This document shows positions 52,615-62,712 of a stretch of DNA of 64,000 nucleotides, one piece after another. The position numbers were made by a program, and so were the translations under genes. Each line of letters begins with the position of its first letter. The stretch's first letter is position 1. The notes beneath the pieces are model-generated. The model ran no database searches and had not been told where the DNA came from. It saw only the letters and a program-made list of their open reading frames with translations. This DNA is from Ophiobolus disseminans (lineage: Eukaryota > Ascomycota > Dothideomycetes > Pleosporales > Phaeosphaeriaceae). Location of the stretch: positions 329,531-393,530 of the forward strand of contig MU006219.1 of the NCBI GenBank assembly GCA_010093685.1, given 5' to 3'.

Positions 52615-54258
52615 ATGCATCTTTTGCAGCGTCAAGGTGACAGCAGCTTCCGGCATGTCGTTTTTCGTGACAATAGGCACATCCCACCTTATGCGATTCT
52701 CTCGCACACCTGGGGACCGGAGGAGGACGAAGTTAGCTTCCAGGACTTGACTAACAGAACAGGTACAACGAAGGCTGGCTATCGCAAAATTGACTTCTGT
52801 GCAAAGCAAGCTGCTCGAGACAAACTGCAATTCTTTTGGATCGACACTTGTTGCATAGACAAATCCAGCTCCGCAGAGCTTGCCGAAGCGATCAACAGCA
52901 TGTTTCGCTGGTACCGGGATTCTGCGAAGTGCTATGTATACCTTGATGATGTGTCGGCTGACAGCATGGCCAAGAACGAGCTGGCGTTTCAAAAGAGCAG
53001 ATGGTTCACGAGGGGGTGGACACTCCAAGAGCTCCTTGCCCCGAAGAGCGTTGAGTTCTTTTCTAGAGAGGGCGATCGGCTCGGTAGCAAGTCATCACGT
53101 ATGCAAGAAATCGCCGATATCACTGGCATCCCAACCGAAGCTCTCCAGGAAAGTGTCTTGTCGAGCTTCAGTGTTGACCAACGAATGATATGGGCAAATG
53201 GAAGAGAGACAACGCGTGAGGAAGATATGGTCTATTCCCTGCTGGGCATTTTCAACATTTACCTGCCACTCCTCTACGGTGAAGGCAGAGAGAATGCATT
53301 GAGGCGACTGCAGAAAAAGATCATGAAAGCTCAAGAACCTGTCCGAAGCTATACAGGAGATGACGAAAGACAAGACGAAGCCCTTCGGTCTGACCACTTC
53401 GAGTTCGTCTTGCAGACCCAGACAATGCTGCACGAGACAAACGACCACTTCAGTTTCCTTATGGGCGACTCAGAAGATACCAACCCGCCGGATCTGATCG
53501 CTGTAAACAGGTCGGGTACCAGTGATGAGAACATTGAAGTCAACGTTCTCTATGGATCTTCCAATTATCAAAACTTCATCCTTCGAATCGCAACACCAAA
53601 TTTCACGCCGTTGCGCAAGCATTGGGCTGACCAGTTGGAATTCACGCTCGCAGACTGGAACGGGGACGGCACATTGGATCTTATCGTGATCAAGAAATTC
53701 GACACCGGTACACATCGCACTGAAGTACACATTTTCTCTGGAGCTTCCAAGTTCCAAGAGGTCTTGTTGCAGACTGGGACGAAGCTTGAAGAAACAGATA
53801 ACACGTGGTCATTCGGTATGGGGAAATGGGGCGATGGCGATAGACCGGATCTATTCGCGATCAAGAAGTCGAACACTGGAACCAAGAGCACTGAAGTGCA
53901 CATCCTGTACGGCGACAGTAACTTCCAAGACTTCATCCTACAGACCGGCACCGGCTTGCATGAAACCGATTCCAAATTCGACTTTATCGTCACCGACTGG
54001 AACGGAGACGGACGGCCGGATTTGGTTGCAGTGAAGAAGAGTGAGACGAGTGTTAAACGCACCGAGGTGCATGTGCTATCAGGAGGGTCGGGCTTCAAGG
54101 AATTCATTCTACAAACAGAGACGCCACTGTTCAGGAGCAATGGCTTGTGCGAATTTGCGGTGGCAGACTGGACCTGTGACGGGAAGCCAGATCTGATTGC
54201 ATTCAAGAAGAGTCAGACTGGGACTAATTCCACGGAGATTCACGTCATGAGTCAATAG
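52615..54258 (+). CDS. HET-domain protein with five C-terminal FG-GAP/VCBS-like propeller repeats
   Basis: A single exon encodes 547 residues. The heterokaryon-incompatibility domain is complete: ILSHTWGPEEDEVSFQDL, FFWIDTCCIDKSSSAEL, AKCYVYLDDV, WFTRGWTLQELLAPK and EDMVYSLLGIFNIYLPLLYG. After a short linker, from residue about 263 to the end, come five repeats of about 55-60 residues. The strong units have a Ca-loop-like core (DWNGDGTLDLIVIKK, DWNGDGRPDLVAVKK, WGDGDRPDLFAIKK) and end in (T/E)VHI(L/F)(Y/S)G. Such repeats build beta-propellers. HET proteins trigger cell death on non-self recognition, so the repeat domain is likely the recognition or sensor part. The repeats differ by substitutions but not length, consistent with expansion and conversion. 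Confidence 0.88.
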   Translation: MHLLQRQGDSSFRHVVFRDNRHIPPYAILSHTWGPEEDEVSFQDLTNRTGTTKAGYRKIDFCAKQAARDKLQFFWIDTCCIDKSSSAELAEAINSMFRWYRDSAKCYVYLDDVSADSMAKNELAFQKSRWFTRGWTLQELLAPKSVEFFSREGDRLGSKSSRMQEIADITGIPTEALQESVLSSFSVDQRMIWANGRETTREEDMVYSLLGIFNIYLPLLYGEGRENALRRLQKKIMKAQEPVRSYTGDDERQDEALRSDHFEFVLQTQTMLHETNDHFSFLMGDSEDTNPPDLIAVNRSGTSDENIEVNVLYGSSNYQNFILRIATPNFTPLRKHWADQLEFTLADWNGDGTLDLIVIKKFDTGTHRTEVHIFSGASKFQEVLLQTGTKLEETDNTWSFGMGKWGDGDRPDLFAIKKSNTGTKSTEVHILYGDSNFQDFILQTGTGLHETDSKFDFIVTDWNGDGRPDLVAVKKSETSVKRTEVHVLSGGSGFKEFILQTETPLFRSNGLCEFAVADWTCDGKPDLIAFKKSQTGTNSTEIHVMSQ

Positions 54259-54408
54259 GACTGATGATGTTGCTACTGATTGTCGCATATGTACCTTAGC
54301 ACGCATGTATATTCGATTAATGTGAGCCCGAGACGACAGATCACACTTTTCCTGGAGGTTCATGGCAACTGCGTACGTCTTTATACTAAACAACAAAGTT
54401 CGTCACCC

Positions 54409-54594
54409 ATGGCGGAAGACAAGCCTACAGAGAAGCCTACCGAGAAGCTCACCGAGAAGGTGACAGCTACCGCCAGCGACACCTTTGTTGTGACACTTCC
54501 TAATGGAAATTCCAACGGAGGCACGCGTGATAATGCCGCGAAGGCATCCAGCTGGAGCCTACCCTTAGCGAAGCATCCACACCATCTCCACTAA
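54409..54594 (+). other. Short ORF with PTEK-type repeats, doubtful gene
   Basis: A 61-codon frame begins MAEDKPTEKPTEKLTEKVT and ends ...LAKHPHHLH. The N-terminal repeat is coding-like but the rest is featureless. It overlaps the 3' end of a decayed minus-strand gene by 4 bp. It may be a fragment or a small unknown protein. Confidence 0.2.
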
Positions 54595-55238
54595 CAACGC
54601 CTCCTCTTCACACCCCTCTCCGCCTCCTCCCAGCCTAGCTTGACCCTCGTCCTCTTAATAGCAAGCGTCATCTCAGGCGACACATACCCGCTACTCACAT
54701 TCAATCCATACAAATCCTCGCCACCAAGCCGATGCTTCACAACTGCGTGTTCCTGTCCGTCACCACCCTTCCGCTCTGCCGTGCAAAACTCGACCGCGCT
54801 CACGTACGCGAGCATCAGCTCTGCATCTACCTTGGAATGCATGTCTGATAGGATTATGTCCGCGAACGACCCGATCAGGAAGTCGATGCGGAGCTGTACA
54901 TCCATGGCGGCGACTCTCCCCCATTCAGTCGGGTAGCCGAGAGGTCAGTTAAGCCAGGTGTATACGACACCTCCGTTGGGCTGTATCAAAACGTCGAGTA
55001 CAGGCGCGATAGCGAGCTTCAAGGCGCGGTCTAGGGTTTCGGCTCGTAGTTGATTGTTTGTGTGGTGGAGGAAGCTGAGCAGTGGTGGTAAGCGAATTGG
55101 TGGCATGCATCAGCCGATGTGGTTTGGTGGCTCGACGGAGTTGCGGTAGGAACTCTTGTCTGAAGGAGTTGGGAGCGGGGTGAGTAGCACATATTCGATA
55201 ATCATGTCGCGCAGCTCGCGCGGGAGAGAAAGTAGCAT
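54591..55238 (-). pseudogene. F-box-like gene interrupted by two in-frame TGA codons
   Basis: From the ATG at 55238 a frame of exactly 216 codons can be read to the stop at 54591. It begins MLLSLPRELRDMIIEYVLL, a clear F-box-like start. Two TGA codons interrupt it: one after PPNHIG and before CMPPIRLPPLLSFLHH, one after VVYTWLN and before PLGYPTEWGRVAAMD. Both sit where a Trp codon (TGG) would fit. The final 104 codons, from an internal Met at 54905, are open. I found no intron that removes either stop in phase. Probably a recently inactivated gene; the alternative is sequencing error or unusual splicing. Confidence 0.6.
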
Positions 55239-55320
55239 CGTTGCTATTGAGCTTGAGATGAAGGTTTGCTGAGTTGATCACGATAATTAATTTTTGCGGG
55301 GGTCTCATAATATTAAAAGC

Positions 55321-55551
55321 TATTAGAACAAGGTCCCTCTAGTAGTATGACTGCCATAGATAACCGAGTAGGAGAGGGACAAGGCGGGGTGGCTGCAACG
55401 TATTGTATTGACTATCGTATTGTTCCGTGTAAGAGGCCACACGAACTTCACGTAAGGACGTTACAGTCAGCCGTGCCTACCTCACATCGGAGGTACCACG
55501 GCCCTTCCTTCCACCAACCTGGACTGAACCCACACATTCTCAAAAAAAGCA
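55321..55551 (+). repeat. LTR-like dispersed element, copy B
   Basis: It begins TATTAGAACAAGGTCCCTC and ends with GGACTGAACCCACACATTC followed by an A-run and GCA. It matches copy A at 13291-13524 (opposite strand) over the first ~110 bp and again over the last ~35 bp, with a diverged middle. It lies directly upstream of the decayed F-box-like gene and about 0.27 kb past the SIT gene's 3' end. Confidence 0.6.
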
Positions 55552-55819
55552 GTGAATAATCCCTAGTGGTAAATAGTTTCCTGGTTCGCACATGGCGTAG
55601 CCGTGGTTCGCAAATTCATGGTTTCCAAACTTCAACTCACAGAGTTTCACACCATGACTTCACTAAATGTACTTCATGTAAACGAAAGTCGTATTATACT
55701 CATACAGTATCTTTTCAGTAACCATTACTCATGCGCAGTGGAACAAGCACACTATACAAGTGTACTATCTACGCAAATTCCTCGCTTAATCCAGCTTCCA
55801 GCCATGCACAGCATCAGGC

Positions 55820-57710
55820 TTAGAACACGCGGCCCCTAGTTTGCTTGCCCTTCTCCTCCTCCAGCTTCTTCACGTTGATGTTCTTCCAGATGAAGATCGA
55901 ACCAAAGCACAACGGTACAAGAGCAACACCGGCGATTACCATGAGGCGCATAACGTGTGCGTACGCACCCACAACAGCATCGCGCTCAGGCGTGCCATCA
56001 AGGAAGGATATCTGGGTAGCAATATCACCGAAGATGATGGTGGAGTTCATCTTGGAAGCCTCGGGTAGGCGCTCGTACAATTGAGCAGGTATCATGTTGT
56101 TCCACATGGCGCCGGCAATGGCGAAACCAATAGATGAGCCGAAGCTACCGAAGAGTCCCCAGACTGCGTTGACTGCGGCAATCTCTTGGTGCGTGACCGG
56201 GGCCATGATGGCGAGCTGAGCACAAGTGGCGAAGATACCGGTGCCGAGACCGACAAGGACCTGAGTGAGGGCAAGGACACCGGGAGAGGTGGACGGAGTT
56301 CGGAATGGAATGAGCAGCGCGGTACCAAGCAGAACGACGGGTACACCGGAATAGGCAGTCCACTTGAAGTTACCGGACCAGCTGATGAACCATGCAACGA
56401 ACGGGCTGAAGAACGATGAAGCCAGCGAGAAAGAGTTGAGAATGTATCCGGCGTGGGCCGGGGTCTGCCTGTGCACAACAAGCAGGTACGACTGAAAGTA
56501 TGCGTTCCAGATGAAGATGGAGGCGAACATGACTCCATAGAGAAGGCATGAACCAATGATGGTACGTTCAGATAGGTACTTCCAGGGCAAGAACGGCACC
56601 GGGGTGAATTTGGCTTCCCAGACGATGAAGACGGGGAGGAGCAATATGCCAAGGACAATCATGGCAATGATGTATGGAGTCTTCCAGCCATTTGGGGCGT
56701 AGTAGACGAGAGTGAAGGGCAAGAGGAAGCAGCAGAACGCGGCCATGATCAGAATTATGCCAATGACTAGACTTTTATTAGTAAATGGTTGATCTAGGAC
56801 CAAGCTTTGAGCAACTTACTATCGAATTGAATGAAATGGTATGAGATGGACTGCATGAAATTACGGCCAGAGTTATGTTGCTCAATCACGCCAGCCTTCT
56901 TTGCCTTGCGGTACATGAACATCATGATACCAGTCGCAGGCAAGCTGCATGCGATGAAGACGAAGATGAAAGCACCGTATGCCCATCGCCAGTTGTTGTT
57001 TTTGATGAAGATCTCGCCAATGGCAGGACCGGCAAAAGTTGCCGCAATACGAGGGGTACCGTTAATCGTGAAGATGATCATGCGGTTCTTCAGGGAGGTG
57101 ATGTCGGCAGCCATGATGTCGGTAACGTATAGCACACCAATGTGACCAGCCCAGTAAAGGACATGTCCGGCGATGTAGGTCTCCATGTTTTGGCAGCCGG
57201 CCTTGATGGCCATACCAACAAGCACGATGAGCAGCATGATGAAGAAGCCTTCGACACGACCGACAACGTCAATGAATTTAGCGGTGACCAGAGGAATGCA
57301 GCCGGCCAATGCACTGGCCATGACACTGCCAACGTTGAGCAAACCATGTCTGTCGAAGAAAGACGTGACCCATGGGTTGAGAGTGTAATCAATGGAGTTG
57401 AAAAGAAAAGCGACAAACTCGATGAGGTAGAGGCTGAAGTAGGTAAGCCAATGTTGGTTCGTGGGTTGTAGGAACATTCTTACAAGACAAACATGGTGAT
57501 GAGCTGAGGTTTGCTCCATATCTCCGTGATGGCCCTCACACGCTGGACACCTGGCTGGAATTTTTCCTCCTCGGGCTTGATGCCATGATCGCTGTCAGTT
57601 TCCGCGCCCTGTCCATGTGAGGCGGGGTTGACACTCTTCTCAATGTCAAACTGCTTAGAGCCATCGTGCTCCGGTCGCACAGCGTTGGAATCGACCGCAG
57701 CTGTCGCCAT
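55820..57710 (-). CDS. SIT-type siderophore-iron importer (MFS, MirB-like)
   Basis: Three exons (57710-57484, 57433-56820, 56766-55820; introns 50 and 53 bp) join in phase to 595 residues. A hydrophilic acidic N-terminus of about 60 residues is followed by about 14 hydrophobic segments. Hallmarks of the siderophore-iron transporter branch are visible: FNSIDYTLNPWVTSFF, VLYWAGHIGVLYVTDIMAADITSLKNR (read in two parts), NSFSLASSFFSPFVAWFI and AVNAVWGLFGSFGSSIGFAIAGA. These plasma-membrane proton symporters bring in ferric siderophores such as TAFC or coprogen. Two exact iron-GATA sites lie about 0.27-0.3 kb upstream and a third 0.96 kb upstream, as in the siderophore cluster, so iron repression is likely. 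Confidence 0.88.
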
Positions 57711-57982
57711 GATGCGATGGAAGAAGAAGTCCCGAAGTGAGGCCGAGCAAACTAGGCTCAGCAAGGTTGTAGATTGAGGTGCAGGAACAGAGTTGTCGAG
57801 CGACGATCGACACCAGCAGGTTGCGCACTTCTTAAGTGCCTCTTCTGCGCACTCTCCGATAACCGGACAGGGAAGGTCAAACTCACCACAGATGAAAATT
57901 TTGCCATCATCCCACCCGGTGGCTTGGGATCAACTCGTTACTCAAGGCGTGCCGTGCCCAGGGCATCGCTCTGCGCTAGATG

Positions 57983-57991
57983 ATCAGATAA
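57983..57991 (+). promoter_or_regulatory. Iron-GATA (SreA-type) site ATCAGATAA in the SIT promoter
   Basis: Exact ATCWGATAA match 273 bp upstream of the SIT start codon; paired with a second site 19 bp away. Confidence 0.75.
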
Positions 57992-58001
57992 GGGATAGAT
58001 G

Positions 58002-58010
58002 ATCTGATAA
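58002..58010 (+). promoter_or_regulatory. Iron-GATA (SreA-type) site ATCTGATAA in the SIT promoter
   Basis: Second exact match, 292 bp upstream of the SIT start and on the same strand as its partner. Close pairs of GATA sites favour strong binding by two-finger SreA-type repressors. Confidence 0.75.
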
Positions 58011-58672
58011 GATCCAATCTCGGCTTGCGTCTTGTATTGTGGCGTCGTCTTGGCCCGCACACGCCCCGCTACTGACTTGCTGCCAAGGACTTGGCGAACG
58101 ATGTCAGTGGCAGACGCCTCTTCGAAGTCGTCCAAACGAGACTTGTCTCCGAGGGCCCTGAGCGCACGAATCAGAGCATCAGGGCTCGCCGGGGCGGTGG
58201 ATACAACTGGCCCGTACTGTCGGTCTTGTGAATACAAGGCGAGGTGGATTCGATGCAGCGTTGGGAAATAACTTTTGACGCCAGGACAAATCACCGGCGA
58301 GTCGCTTAACGGGAGTAGGATTGGCAAGAAAATTCAGAGCTCAGAAGAAACATGATTGGAAACTTAACCGATGGGCGGGTGGAACGGTGCGTGTGCATCG
58401 GACGCATTCGTACTTCTGGAATTGCAATCCATCGTCCAGCGACCGGGTTTGCAATACTTAACAGTCTAGAAGCTCCATTGCGACAAGAGTAGGGATATTT
58501 CGGAGCGTGAAGTGGTGTGGTCGACGAACAAGGGTTCGTGGTGGTTGCGAAGATGTGTCAAAGGTCACGGGGCGCGGCACGAAGTGGTGTGGTCGAAGAC
58601 ATGCGAAGACGGCAACGGCGCTTGAACGTCGACGCCATGCGCATCAGTGGCGCGACGCCAATACCCTCAATC

Positions 58673-58681
58673 TTATCTGAT
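58673..58681 (-). promoter_or_regulatory. Distal iron-GATA (SreA-type) site ATCAGATAA
   Basis: Exact match on the minus strand (TTATCTGAT on plus), about 0.96 kb upstream of the SIT start codon. No other gene starts nearby. Confidence 0.55.
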
Positions 58682-59867
58682 CATCGCATCAAAGTCGCTG
58701 ATGGCCCGGACATGACGCCGTCGTTGTGGTCGCAAATGAAAGTGGGGTGTTCTCCGTCGTGTTCATGCATCATCTGCGATGCAAGACCAGCAGGTGCGTG
58801 GGTCGCTTTACGTGGCCCAAATGCTGGCTGTCACGACGCGGGGTGGCCTATGTGGAGACCGAAGTCGCACTTTAATAATTCTAGGCAGAGTTCAATACGC
58901 GATCGAGTTGGTTCAAGCTCTACTTCTGCTATTTTGGTTGGCTTCTACATCCCGAGGTCTTCGTCCAGCGCAAGCCGGGTGCTCCCATCAGGCATGGCTG
59001 GTAATATCGGATTCAGAACTGCAGTCGAAAGGACGAGCACTTTTGCAGACACATGTTGCCATCCAATCGCTGGTATTCTATCCTCCTGTTCCTCACTAAG
59101 TCTAAATTCAACTTTTGGAAGCTATAGCTCTCGTATTCGCCTTCAATATCCCCTCGCATTCCCAGCATAAGCAAATACCATCCACCTCATCGGTCGGCAA
59201 GTCCGCAAACCGGAAGCTCAGCCTGTGGCTCGCCCACCATGCTCCCATGTTGCATGTGATCGTTCGACGACTACGCCGCCTTTTGTACCCCAGCTTTGAA
59301 CAACCTCCACAGCCCTAGCACTCCGGGACCGATGTGCTCGATGCGTACCTGCGTGCCCTCAAGTCTGCTTGACACACCTGATTAGCAGCGGAGAAACAAT
59401 TTCATGGCTTAAAATGTGGCTTCATGAACGTATAACAAAGGACTCGTCATCTGTAAGCACGCGCCGGATGAGCTGCAAGCCAGTGATCTTCTTTGAGTGA
59501 ACGCGGTCTTGGCTAAATCTGCAGCGCTTGTAATCATCGCACTTTCACTGTTGAACGAAGTGTTGGCACGCAAATTGTACTGTCTCGGGTAGGTAGCACA
59601 ACTACCTAGGCAGTCCAAGGAAGTCAGGCATGAACCTTTCCAGACACCGTTCTGACACTAAATTACGACATGACAACTTTTGTTCATTTGACGCAGATGA
59701 ATAACCCCAATAACTCCCACGGCGCACTGATATCGCATGCGACTCACATTGTCCGACATGTCGCCTCATTCCTCTACACTACGTCCACAGATCGCGACCG
59801 AAGGTCAGTCGTCGCCGATGCAATCTGGACTCCTCCCATATCAGTTTCCATGGCTTTTCCCAAAGTC

Positions 59868-61410
59868 CTAGTCCTCGCAGTTGAACCAATCGAGCTTTCG
59901 AGGATCATATCCACGCTCATCTGGCTGAGGCATGCGAGGCAACATAAAGTTTGCGTCTTTTGGGCCTTCTGGATAAGGACCACCCGCATCCCACCAGTGG
60001 CATGTAGGCATGCAAATGCAGCGGGGTGGTCTAGGACATATTAATAGTTTATTATTGTCATCGGAGTCGGTTTGCTTACAACTGATACCATGGGGGCGAG
60101 AGAAGTGCTTGGATGGCTTCGGACGTGTCATGTTACACATCTTTACGTTCACCGTCGTATATAGCCTCCCACTTGGTCCGCACGCTGTTCTTGATGTGGT
60201 CAGTAATTGTGATGCGCGGAATGTGCCGTATCCGCGAAACCTGCATGACGTTCGCACCGGAAACCTAGTAGTTGGAGTAGAGCATCATTGAAGAAATCTA
60301 GCGAGATGCGACGAAGGTGTTCCATCCGAACGCGGCCTACGACTTCAGCGAGGATATCTGGAAGAGCAAAATGTTTCGTGGTGTGATGCATTGAGAATCT
60401 CCAAAACTCTCCGGCAATTTGGCGACAAACTCGTGGCAGGTTTGTTGATACAGGAGACCGGTTGCAGTGGGGATCGAAGCGTACGAGCGGATATCTCCGT
60501 CCCTCGTCCTTCAACCACTCTGGCTAGTCCCAGAGCCCATTGTCGAAAAGCTCCAAGCACGCTCGACCATACAAGAATCTATTATAGGGTTCCCGGAGTC
60601 CAGGCAAAATGTGTGGTCATGCGTACGACCCAGTGACCTGCGCAAAAATGCACGCACGGAGCTCGAAAGGCAGAGCCAAGAAGCGAAAGGTCAAGCCGTT
60701 CGACGCCCACCACTCTTTCTGTGTACGTGCTACGTCTACTGTACGACTGTCGAGAGTTGATTCCATCCATTGTTTGATCGGTAACCACTTATCGAGGACA
60801 TAGTCTTCAATATCTGCCATGGTGGCGTTGAGAGTTGATTGTGTCGAAGACGTAGTGAATCGGAACTGCAGAACCATCGTCGTCCAACCGGGGAAGCTCA
60901 AGCTACATTGCCAGAAGTCAGAGCTCTCTGGTGTACGTGGTTTCACGCTTAAGCCGACGGTCTTTGCCCAAAACATGAAATCGGTTCGGCGTCGCTGCTC
61001 AACGTAGGAGATGACGAGATGATAGGCAAATATCTACAACACAGTTTAGCGATATATCAAATGAATTGCCCAGCAATGACTCACATAACGCCTCACATCA
61101 TCAGAAACCACCTTGTTGTAATGGCGGTCCATCCAGTCTCCAAGTGGATCCATCGATGTTCCATGCCAACCTGAAGCCCAGCCGCGCTATAACCCGGCAC
61201 CTGAATATCAGAAGGATCATGACGAATGCGAACAATCTTCTCTGGCTTGCCGTGCTGCGTGAATTCAAAAGAAAATGTTGAGCCCTTCGAAACCTTGCAC
61301 GGCGTGATCTTGAGACCGATCGTGTTCCAGAAGAAGTCACAGTTTCGATCCCATTGCTCAGCAAGGACACGTTCTATTCTGGCGAGAATCTTGTCCTGGG
61401 CGCTTGTTAG
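59868..61410 (-). pseudogene. Decayed F-box-like family gene with several stops and frameshifts
   Basis: Coding-like blocks follow one another on the minus strand: AQDKILARIERVLAEQWDRN (about 61405), a frameshift near 61150, DWMDRHYNKVVSDDVRRY, a normal 48-50 bp intron, then EQRRRTDFMFWAKTVG to the F-box-like LALPFELRACIFAQVTG. TGA follows at 60632-60634 and TAG shortly after, then LPRVCRQIAGEFWRF and RRISLDFFNDALLQLLGF. After another frame change come IRHIPRITITDHIKNSVRTKW, a TAA, and a Cys-rich end PPRCICMPTC. The same order of blocks (WW-type motif before the F-box, IKHIPNV...SSVANKW, PPVCTCPLSC) occurs in the decayed gene at 10949-12550, so the two are relatives. At least three stops and two frame changes make it non-functional. 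Confidence 0.65.
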
Positions 61411-62712
61411 GTATCATAGCCACTTTTGTATTCGCGCCATCCTTACTCTAAAGCGATGTGAAGTTTTGGTAGTTAGATTGATACCATCATAGGCGATTAT
61501 GATGGTGCCCATCTTTTACCGCCTGAGTTTGTTAGCACTTGAGTTCAACTACCGAAGTCTAGTCATGATTACGTATCCAGCAAAGTACAGTGTTGCGCTA
61601 TGCAGTGTGCACTGTGCAGTTGAGGCGATGGAGTATACGAGGAGCCAAGCGAGAGGCTCTGCTTCTTTATATATTGTGGGTTCGAGAAGGCGGACAAATA
61701 GAAAGCCGATGAAGCGCGGGATATTGGCGGAGGGAATGACGCAAAGCTCGAAATTGTTGTTTAGATAGTTTCGTTGGGCAGGACGACTGTTCACTCACGG
61801 TTACCTCGTTCTATAAGGGGAATAAGATGAGATAGTTTTCTTAACAGCAATGATGCGAGCCGAGGGACTTGATACGGCAAACGGGAATGTGTTGATCCTC
61901 CAATTGTCGCATTGCTCGTCGATTCCCGGGTCCATTGCTTCGACGAGCAGGCGGTTTGTGTCCTCAGAATCGTCAAGTCCAGCGCTAGGTGCGCCATCAA
62001 AGCACTGAATAGGTCAGTCATGTTCTGAATTACTTGCATTTATAGAATTACCACGGTAACCCATCTAATCGTCAACAGAAGTTCCTATCAACTAGGAGCC
62101 GGAAGACCAAACACTAACCTTTAAAACACTCGACTATCACCAAGGCTTGCTCAAAATTTATACTATAAGACAGCATGGTCATTACTGAATGTGGTTCTTG
62201 TCAGTCATCTATATGATTGTATGCGATAGTTACAAGACGCCAATAATGTATCCCCTTATAATTTGTGACAAAGCTCATAAGAAGGAAATGCTATACGGGG
62301 GAGGCGTGCACTTGGGCGGCGCGTGTGAGGTGGATAGGGGAAAGAAGAGATGACGAGGATGCGTTGCAACTGCCAAATACGCCGCGCTACCGGTAATGAC
62401 ATCTTAGCGAGCCACTGAATGTACCTATGAAAAACGGTCACTTCCCTCGGCTCACACTAAGCATTTAGCTGCATCATTGACAACTTTGTGTGTCGGAAAT
62501 TGCCCAAGTTTCATATGTACAAGAAGTGGTCGTTACTCACTTACCCCGTCTCCGGAAAGCGCGACACTGGAGCTGGCAGCGGCGAAAACTCTGCACTTGC
62601 GCCTTCCTGTCGACTTGCCCACCTCTATCTCTACCATGCCTTTCAATACGTCGTAGCGCGCAGTGCGAATGAATAGCTGATATGCCTTCTCGCCAGTCGG
62701 CGCTCAATACTT
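61411..62712. other. Gene-poor region with a coding-like fragment
   Basis: On the minus strand near 62010-61800 a frame reads FDGAPSAGLDDSEDTNRLL, then MDPGIDEQCDNWRINTFPF and SPSARIIAVKKTISS. Another at 61549-61794 encodes a hydrophobic peptide (IPRFIGFLFVRLLEPTIYKE). They look like exons or gene remains but cannot be joined into a credible gene. Nothing else is seen. Confidence 0.35.

Larger units (their letters stand above)
57711..59867. other. Gene-free region upstream of the SIT importer
   Basis: About 2.1 kb. It contains three iron-GATA sites. Open frames at 57938-58327 (minus, no ATG, overlaps two of the sites) and 58517-59170 (plus, 217 codons) lack family features. Fragments on the minus strand around 58680-59010 read like protein between stops (for example LALDEDLGM, RIELCLELLKCDF) and may be gene remains. 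Confidence 0.4.

Noticed and set aside
57938..58327. 129-codon minus frame in the SIT promoter
   Set aside because: It has no ATG, is preceded by an in-frame stop, and its end contains the paired GATA sites. It looks protein-like in part, but cannot be supported.
58517..59170. 217-codon plus frame
   Set aside because: It has a Ser/Arg-rich random composition, no motif and no ATG context; the opposite strand has better coding-like fragments.
62256..62441. 61-codon minus frame
   Set aside because: Short and featureless, in a region of gene remains.
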